Below are positions 14,577 to 19,044 of a stretch of 19,044 nt of DNA, in pieces. Made by a program: the position numbers and the translations under genes. Under the pieces are notes generated by a model. That model was not told where the DNA came from. It did not search any database and saw only the letters and a list, made by a program, of their open reading frames with translations. The DNA is taken from positions 1 through 19,044 of the forward strand of contig DLAR01000106.1 in assembly GCA_002494015.1 (NCBI GenBank), given 5' to 3'. The DNA is from Porphyromonadaceae bacterium UBA7042 (GTDB lineage: Bacteria; Bacteroidota; Bacteroidia; Bacteroidales; Muribaculaceae). How positions within the stretch are numbered: position 1 is the stretch's first letter; the number at the start of each line of letters is the position of its first letter.

Positions 14577-15611
14577 TTAAAGCAATACCGGCGCGAGGTA
14601 ACGGGAGAGAAGGTAACCGCCACCGAGGAGCCAGATATAGAGGATGAAGGCAAGGATAAAAGGTTTGGAGCCTGCCTTTTTAAACTTGTCAATGCTTGTC
14701 TCGGCACCGAGCGCTACCATTGCCATCGTGAGAAGGAATGTATCAATATAATTGATCGCGTCTACAACGCCGGCAGGGAGAAGGTCGAGTGAATTGAACC
14801 CTATCACCACAAGGAACCCGACGGCAAACCACGGAATGGCCACCTTGCCGCCTTTAGCGCCGTCGGCAGCTCCTTTGCGGGCATTGGCGGCAACCCACCA
14901 GCCAAGGATGAGCAGCACAGGCACAAGAAGCATGACGCGAATCATCTTGACGATTATGGAGACATTGGAAATCTCTGCCCCCATAGCGTTGCCGGCCCCG
15001 ACAGCATGGGCGACCTCGTGAAGTGTCGACCCTGCATAAATACCCATCTCGTCAGGCGTAAGGTCAAGGATTCCCGCGCGATAGGCTATCGGGTATATGA
15101 ACATTGATATGGTACCGAAAATAACCACCGTAGCCACCGCCACGGCTGTCTTGTAGGGTTTAGTCTGAATCGTCGATTCGACCCCGAGCACGGCGGCGGC
15201 TCCGCATATTCCACTGCCTATTGATGTCAGAAGGGCGATTTCCTTGTCCATTTTCAGCAGTTTTCCCACATAAACGCCTCCGATAATGGTGACGGCCACT
15301 ACAACGGCATCAATCAGGATGCCTGCAACCCCGACATTGACAACATCCTGAAATGTCAGCCGGAATCCGTAAAGGATAATGCCGAGCCGCAATATCTTCT
15401 TGGAACAAAACTGGATTCCGGGAACCCATGTCTCGGGAAGGTGATTACGCAGACTGTTGGCATAGAGCATACCGAGGATTATACCGATAATCATGGGGCT
15501 GAACGATAGTTCTTTGAACACCTGCGCTTCCCCGATATAGAATGCAGAACAGGAGAAAAGGGCAATCAGGAGAATGCCGTGAAACATACTGCTTCTTTTT
15601 TCGCTTAACAT
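14577..15611 (-). CDS. YeiH/YfiH-family (UPF0324) putative sulfate exporter
   Basis: This 344-residue membrane protein has about ten hydrophobic helices. Segments I recognise from the UPF0324/YeiH family are SPMIIGIILGMLYAN (38-52), KKILRLGIILYGFRLTF (about 71-87), SIGSGICGAAAVLGVE (129-145 region), STLHEVAHAVGAG (mid-protein) and the C-terminal VDAINYIDTFLLTMAMVALG. Family members are annotated as putative sulfate exporters, although the transported solute is poorly established. There is no taurine or sulfite metabolism gene next to it to sharpen the call. It has a -7 element at 15651-15658 beside an inverted repeat and is followed 20 bases later by der. Confidence 0.85.
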   Translation of the reverse strand: MLSEKRSSMFHGILLIALFSCSAFYIGEAQVFKELSFSPMIIGIILGMLYANSLRNHLPETWVPGIQFCSKKILRLGIILYGFRLTFQDVVNVGVAGILIDAVVVAVTIIGGVYVGKLLKMDKEIALLTSIGSGICGAAAVLGVESTIQTKPYKTAVAVATVVIFGTISMFIYPIAYRAGILDLTPDEMGIYAGSTLHEVAHAVGAGNAMGAEISNVSIIVKMIRVMLLVPVLLILGWWVAANARKGAADGAKGGKVAIPWFAVGFLVVIGFNSLDLLPAGVVDAINYIDTFLLTMAMVALGAETSIDKFKKAGSKPFILAFILYIWLLGGGYLLSRYLAPVLL

Positions 15612-15650
15612 AATATTTTAATGCCTTGATATTAATCGAATTTTAACATG

Positions 15651-15658
15651 CAAAGATA
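15651..15658 (-). promoter_or_regulatory. -7 element for the YeiH-type gene
   Basis: TATCTTTG on the - strand fits TAnnTTTG, 39 bases before the ATG at 15611. The expected -33 position falls in AATTTTTC of the inverted repeat at 15664-15684 rather than a good TTG, which suggests activation or repression by a DNA-binding protein. Confidence 0.5.
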
Positions 15659-15663
15659 CGGCT

Positions 15664-15684
15664 AATTTTTCAATTAGAAAAATT
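15664..15684. promoter_or_regulatory. Inverted repeat overlapping the YeiH promoter, possible operator
   Basis: AATTTTTC (15664-15671) and GAAAAATT (15677-15684) form a perfect 8-bp dyad with spacer AATTA, located just upstream of the -7 element at 15651-15658. A dyad centred near -28 to -30 is a plausible regulator site. It lies between two divergent genes, so it might affect both, but AT-rich dyads also arise by chance. Confidence 0.35.
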
Positions 15685-15777
15685 GCTATTCTTGCCATCG
15701 CGGTTGAGTGAGATGAAATGCTTATGCGTATATAACGGTATCAATACAACTATGTTCAATCTAAAACACTCCTGATC

Positions 15778-17304
15778 ATGAAGAAAATCTACCTTTCCAT
15801 GATTGCACTTGCAATCGGCGCGTCCAGTGCCAATGCCGGAATTGAAATAACTTTCAACGGCAGCGACAACGAGCTTTGGGATGCCGGAGAAAACGCAACC
15901 ACCACCAACGGGCACCTCGTCGTGCCTATGGCAGAACAGAGCAATGGCAAATACCGTAAGGACCTGTCGTTCAACAACGCTGACAATGCCTACACACTTG
16001 ACGCTTCCGCCGACAAGGTCCTCGCTATCAAGTTTATCGGCACACGCCCCAACGGAAACATGACCCTTGAATTCCAAAACGACGGGACATGGCTCAACTC
16101 CAAGTGGAAAAACCGTCCCGACGGCTCGGTTACGACAAGTGCCGGCAACACTATTTACTACTATGACCTGACCAAAGACGAGGCTTATACCGGCGTGCTC
16201 AAAGTCAACCGCATGGGATTCAAGATTGCCGACTGCACCGAGTCCCCCTATGAGTACACTCTCGACTGGATCAAGAACTATCCCAGCGTTGAAGCCATCG
16301 AGGCCGACAAGGACTGGAAAGATGACGGTGCCAACGATGCCGACGAGGCCAATGTCGTGGCTTCGCCCGTGCAGATTGAAGGCAAAAGCGGTTACAGCAC
16401 TCTTGCCGACGCTTGGGCAGCAGCCGTCACCGGCGATGTAATCGTGCTCAACGAGAACCAGACAATCAGCGGCATCCGCCTCAACACAGCGGGACGCAAC
16501 CTGACCATCAAGGCCGGAGAGGCTTCCACCATCACCCGTGGCAACGGATTTACCGCCCTCCTGTTCCTGACCAACAGCGGCGACATCGCCGGCGAGACAG
16601 TCAACGGCGTGCTTACACTTGAAGGAATCACTGTCGACAATGCCGACATCGAGACCGGCGTTTCATTTGAAGCAAGCGGCAACGGTACTATCAATTTGCG
16701 CGATGTCGAGCTTGTCAACTTCAACTCCAACAACAATCAGGGCATCGTGAGCGTCAAAAACGGCGGCCGCGCCAACCTTGAAAATGTCTCGGTGAGCTCG
16801 TCGACCGTAAATGACGGTCGCGGTGAAATTTTTGTCGGAACCAACAATGTAACCCTCACCGGCGACAACTCGTTCAGCCTGTATGTTGAAAAGACTCTCC
16901 ACATCAACGCCATCGACGTGACCAATGCCACCCCCATCACCATCTACGTCGACGAAAACCGAGACCTCGAAGCAGGTGCCGAACTGGTAAGCCTCTGCAC
17001 CGATCCGAGCAAATTTGCTGTAGGCACCCCCGGGTTCAAGCTCACCGCCGGTGAAACCGGACTCAACATCGTGAAAGAAATCGAAAGCTCCATCGCAGAG
17101 ATTGGTGCCGTTACCGAAACCGTTACAGCACAAGCCAACGGCTCGGTTCTCGTCATCAATGCCCCCGCCGCCGGCGTGGTTGATGTCTATGGTATCGATG
17201 GACGCATCGTCAGCCGCGTCAATGTCGTTGCCGGTGCCAACACTGTCGATTTCCTTGCTCCCGGCATTTACATCGTCGCACGCAACAAAGTCGCAATACG
17301 ATAA
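15778..17304 (+). CDS. Secreted modular protein: CBM-like domain, beta-helix, sorting-like tail
   Basis: The 508-residue protein starts with a signal peptide cut after residue 20 (SANA-G). Residues about 21-170 look like a beta-sandwich, carbohydrate-binding-like domain that ends in the YTLDWIKNYPSVEAIEAD pattern often seen at the close of such domains in Bacteroidetes surface proteins. Residues about 200-425 are Asn/Thr/Val-rich short strands (GRNLTIKAGE, GVLTLEGITVDNAD, GTINLRDVELVNF, GRANLENVSVSSS), typical of a right-handed parallel beta-helix. The last 55 residues (VDVYGIDGRIVSRVNVVAGANTV in part, then APGIYIVARNKVAIR) resemble a type IX secretion C-terminal sorting domain or a related Bacteroidales tail. 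I see no catalytic motif. It is likely a cell-surface or released binding protein, transcribed alone and ended by a strong terminator. Confidence 0.8.
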   Translation: MKKIYLSMIALAIGASSANAGIEITFNGSDNELWDAGENATTTNGHLVVPMAEQSNGKYRKDLSFNNADNAYTLDASADKVLAIKFIGTRPNGNMTLEFQNDGTWLNSKWKNRPDGSVTTSAGNTIYYYDLTKDEAYTGVLKVNRMGFKIADCTESPYEYTLDWIKNYPSVEAIEADKDWKDDGANDADEANVVASPVQIEGKSGYSTLADAWAAAVTGDVIVLNENQTISGIRLNTAGRNLTIKAGEASTITRGNGFTALLFLTNSGDIAGETVNGVLTLEGITVDNADIETGVSFEASGNGTINLRDVELVNFNSNNNQGIVSVKNGGRANLENVSVSSSTVNDGRGEIFVGTNNVTLTGDNSFSLYVEKTLHINAIDVTNATPITIYVDENRDLEAGAELVSLCTDPSKFAVGTPGFKLTAGETGLNIVKEIESSIAEIGAVTETVTAQANGSVLVINAPAAGVVDVYGIDGRIVSRVNVVAGANTVDFLAPGIYIVARNKVAIR

Positions 17305-17357
17305 AACAGAAGCCAAGCTAATCACAACGGACTTTTAATAATCTTTATTGGTTTGAC

Positions 17358-17402
17358 CAGCCGCCCTGACCGCCGAGGCCCGGGCGGCTGCTGTTTTTTT
17401 TT
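17358..17402 (+). terminator. Strong intrinsic terminator after the secreted protein gene
   Basis: CAGCCGCCC (17358-17366) and GGGCGGCTG (17382-17390) form a perfect G-C-rich 9-bp stem with a 15-base loop, followed by CTG and nine Ts (17394-17402). It isolates the secreted-protein transcript from the thioredoxin/VKOR genes. Confidence 0.9.
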
Positions 17403-17514
17403 ACTGTTTATCAGCCTTGTAGCAGTAGCCGAGTACCTTCATCACAAGACAAAAACCACGCCCTCAGCGTTGACAAATATTGAGAAACGGGGTCTAAACC
17501 ATTATTTAAGCAGA

Positions 17515-17853
17515 ATGGTTATTGTAGATATAAACAAACTCAAAAACGTTATGAACAGCTATAAAGACTTGGTAAACACCTCTCCTGTGGTACTCGTCGA
17601 ATTTTACGCCGAGTGGTGCCCTCATTGCCGGAGAATGATGCCCGTCGTAGACGAGATTAAAGAACTCATTGCCGGATCGGCCTCGGTATACCAGCTCGAT
17701 GTCGACCGCAACGAGGCAATCGCCCAAAATGAAAATATTACCGGCACCCCCACCTTCATCATCTATCGAGACGGTGAGGAAGTGTGGCGCAACAGCGGCG
17801 AAATGGACGGGAATGTCCTGCTTGAAAAATTGCAGCGATTTATCAGCCTATAA
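17515..17853 (+). CDS. Thioredoxin-like protein with CPHC active site
   Basis: From the ATG at 17515 the protein is 112 residues, one thioredoxin fold: VVLVEFYAEWCPHCRRMMPVV (25-45 region) with active-site Cys35 and Cys38, then the cis-proline loop TGTPTF (Pro79) and a C-terminal helix. CPHC, rather than CGPC, is the dipeptide seen in more oxidising family members such as DsbA. The frame extends back to a TTG at 17353, but that extension reads through the terminator and T-run at 17358-17402, so I reject it. The chosen start has no signal peptide, which is odd for a partner of a membrane VKOR oxidase. The VKOR gene begins four bases after its stop. No exact -33/-7 pair is visible in 17403-17514. 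Confidence 0.85.
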   Translation: MVIVDINKLKNVMNSYKDLVNTSPVVLVEFYAEWCPHCRRMMPVVDEIKELIAGSASVYQLDVDRNEAIAQNENITGTPTFIIYRDGEEVWRNSGEMDGNVLLEKLQRFISL

Positions 17854-17857
17854 TCCA

Positions 17858-18880
17858 ATGAAACAGACCACGATATTTACCGAATTACTGACCGCGCTCG
17901 ACATCCCACACTCCCGCGACTACAGCAACCACCGGTTTGACTCGATGACATTCAAGTCATTATTCGGCCTGACAAAGCTGCTGTCTGACTACGGAATAGA
18001 CAGCGAGGGAATCATCGCTACCGACAAGGCGACTGCTCTCTCCGCAATGCCCGTGCCGGTGCTTGCCCGCATCGACGGGACATTTGTCGTCGTGACGGCA
18101 ATCGGTGATTCGGTCGATTTCGTGGATTCAGGGAGCACCCGCCATTCATTGACCCGTGACAGCTTTCTCAGCGAGTGGACCGGCGAGACGCTTGTCCCCT
18201 ACCCGCGCTCGGGCGCGTCGGAGCCAGACTACGGACTGCACCGCGATATTGAATTTCTGTCCCGGGCAAAGGTATGGATTCTCGCCGCCGTCTCCATGTT
18301 TATATTCCTGTGGCTTTTTATTGCCAACGGCATCTGCCGCCATGTCTCGACCGTGTTGCTGACAGCCATCGACATTGCGGGACTGTCTGTGACCTATCTG
18401 CTGTTGTTGAAACAGCTCGGGATAAAAAGTGATACAGCCGAGAGTGTGTGCGGAGTCATTCAAGCCGGGGGGTGCAACACGGTTCTCGGCACATCGGCTT
18501 CCAAATTCTTCGGTCTTTTCGGCTGGAGCGAAGTCGGGTTTGCCTACTTCAGCGTCAGCCTTGCGACGTTGCTCATATTTCCCCAACACCTCCCTTACCT
18601 TGCCGCCGTCAACGTGTGCTGCCTGCCGTTCTCGTTCTGGAGCGTGTGGTACCAGCATTTCCGCGCCCGTGCGTGGTGCACACTGTGCCTGATTGTGCAA
18701 GGACTCTTGTGGTTGTCCTTTTTCTGCTACCTCGGCGGAGGATGGTTCAAGGACATATTCCCTCTCCGCATAGAGTTTTTCATCCTCGGTGCATCCTACA
18801 TAGCCGCCTTGCTCGGCCTCAACCGTCTCCTTGCCGGAATGCAGTATTACCGTAACGCCAAAATCGAAGAAACCGAATGA
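17858..18880 (+). CDS. VKOR-family membrane oxidoreductase with degenerate C39-like N-terminal domain
   Basis: From the ATG at 17858 the protein is 340 residues. Residues about 1-117 resemble the fold of C39 peptidase domains of peptide exporters (FGLTKLLSDYGIDSEGI, MPVPVLARIDGTFVVVTAIGDSVDFVDSG), but the catalytic Cys near the start is absent and the usual His before FVVV is Thr75, so it cannot cut peptides. Six hydrophobic segments follow (about 138-157, 163-185, 226-241, 246-266, 274-292, 305-325). They carry the VKOR cysteines: loop pair Cys198 and Cys206, and redox CTLC (Cys274, Cys277). VKOR proteins reoxidise thioredoxin-like partners by passing electrons to quinone. The thioredoxin gene four bases upstream is the obvious partner. 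It overlaps the next ORF by ATGA. Confidence 0.85.
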   Translation: MKQTTIFTELLTALDIPHSRDYSNHRFDSMTFKSLFGLTKLLSDYGIDSEGIIATDKATALSAMPVPVLARIDGTFVVVTAIGDSVDFVDSGSTRHSLTRDSFLSEWTGETLVPYPRSGASEPDYGLHRDIEFLSRAKVWILAAVSMFIFLWLFIANGICRHVSTVLLTAIDIAGLSVTYLLLLKQLGIKSDTAESVCGVIQAGGCNTVLGTSASKFFGLFGWSEVGFAYFSVSLATLLIFPQHLPYLAAVNVCCLPFSFWSVWYQHFRARAWCTLCLIVQGLLWLSFFCYLGGGWFKDIFPLRIEFFILGASYIAALLGLNRLLAGMQYYRNAKIEETE

Positions 18881-19044
18881 AACCAGACCGACACACCCCC
18901 ATTCCCGGAACTCGCCCGCTGACCCCCATGGAAATGAACTGTCTGCACTTCAAGAGCAATCACAGCGTCATCCCACCACGTCTTTCGGCCGCCGTTCCCA
19001 CGCCACACGATACAAAGACCGGCCCCACGCCGGCCGACATCAAA
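18877..19044 (+). CDS. Partial ORF cut by the window end, possible peptide or export-related gene
   Basis: An ATG overlaps the VKOR stop (ATGA, 18877-18880) and the frame stays open for 56 codons to the last base. The overlap is the main evidence that it is real. The product is polar and proline-rich, without signal peptide or membrane segment so far. Residues 15-22 read LTPMEMNC and are followed by L, which recalls the L...EMN.L pattern before the cleavage site of double-glycine leader peptides in Bacteroidales, but no Gly-Gly follows. It could equally be the N-terminal linker of an enzyme or of a transporter. I cannot assign it. Confidence 0.5.
   Translation, partial: MKPDRHTPIPGTRPLTPMEMNCLHFKSNHSVIPPRLSAAVPTPHDTKTGPTPADIK

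Noticed and set aside
16663..17325. 220-codon ORF antisense to the secreted beta-helix gene
   Set aside because: It is a shadow caused by biased codons; there is no promoter and no recognisable motif.
17470..17498. TTGACA, 17 bases, TCTAAA as a sigma-70-like promoter for the thioredoxin gene
   Set aside because: The -10 part is poor and this phylum uses the TTTG / TAnnTTTG form, so it is not listed as a feature.
17353..17514. N-terminal extension of the thioredoxin with a hydrophobic, signal-like segment
   Set aside because: It starts at a TTG and is translated from the terminator stem and T-run of the previous gene, so the hydrophobic stretch is an artefact of TTT codons.
17669..17857. Longer version of the VKOR ORF starting inside the thioredoxin gene
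   Set aside because: The extra residues are an out-of-frame reading of thioredoxin; ATG 17858 gives a natural N-terminus four bases after the stop.

Overview
The window looks like chromosomal DNA from an anaerobic gut member of the Bacteroidales, most likely the Muribaculaceae/Duncaniella side of the order. This is inferred from protein families and signals, not from a database search. The clues are several matches to the Bacteroidetes promoter form (a TTG/TTTG element about 20 bases before TAnnTTTG), a BioG-BioC fusion in the biotin operon, an ECF sigma factor operon with outer-membrane-like proteins, a TonB protein with a Cys-rich N-terminus, and a VKOR protein with a C39-like N-terminal domain. 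GC content is moderate to high in the coding regions, with AT-rich gaps. I see no tRNA, rRNA, CRISPR array, insertion sequence or prophage, and no gene-free stretch over 300 bases.

Layout. (1) 73-4607: a tightly overlapping biotin operon, bioA-bioF-bioG/C-bioD, all on the + strand. bioB is not in the window. (2) 4617-5643: a DEDDy 3'-5' exonuclease and a small two-helix membrane protein. (3) 5749-9045, - strand: an operon read as ECF sigma factor, one-helix anti-sigma candidate, small secreted protein, then two paralogous exported probable beta-barrel proteins. (4) 9093-10454, - strand: xerC and hpf, joined by an unusually strong Shine-Dalgarno and ended by a clear intrinsic terminator. (5) 10571-11388, - strand: a HAD-family phosphatase whose promoter lies almost on its start codon. 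(6) 11404-13147: a TonB-family protein and a formate/nitrite-type channel, divergently transcribed from a shared promoter region. (7) 13169-15684, - strand: a YeiH-type membrane protein followed by the GTPase gene der. (8) 15778-17402: a secreted beta-helix protein with a C-terminal sorting-like tail and its own strong terminator. (9) 17515 to the end: a thioredoxin-like protein (CPHC), a C39-like/VKOR membrane oxidoreductase, and the start of an unidentified overlapping ORF cut by the window edge.

How the genes work together. BioG/C (methylation and demethylation of the pimeloyl primer), BioF, BioA and BioD cover biotin synthesis up to dethiobiotin. The sigma, anti-sigma and envelope genes look like one cell-surface regulatory unit. 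The thioredoxin, VKOR and downstream ORF form a thiol-redox cassette.

The least ordinary observations are: a degenerate repeat family that starts at the stop codons of three - strand genes; a promoter that seems to give a nearly leaderless mRNA; a TonB protein with a four-cysteine cluster and an internal lipobox-like LTGC; and the redox cassette, where a C39-like domain has lost its catalytic residues and the partner thioredoxin has no signal peptide.
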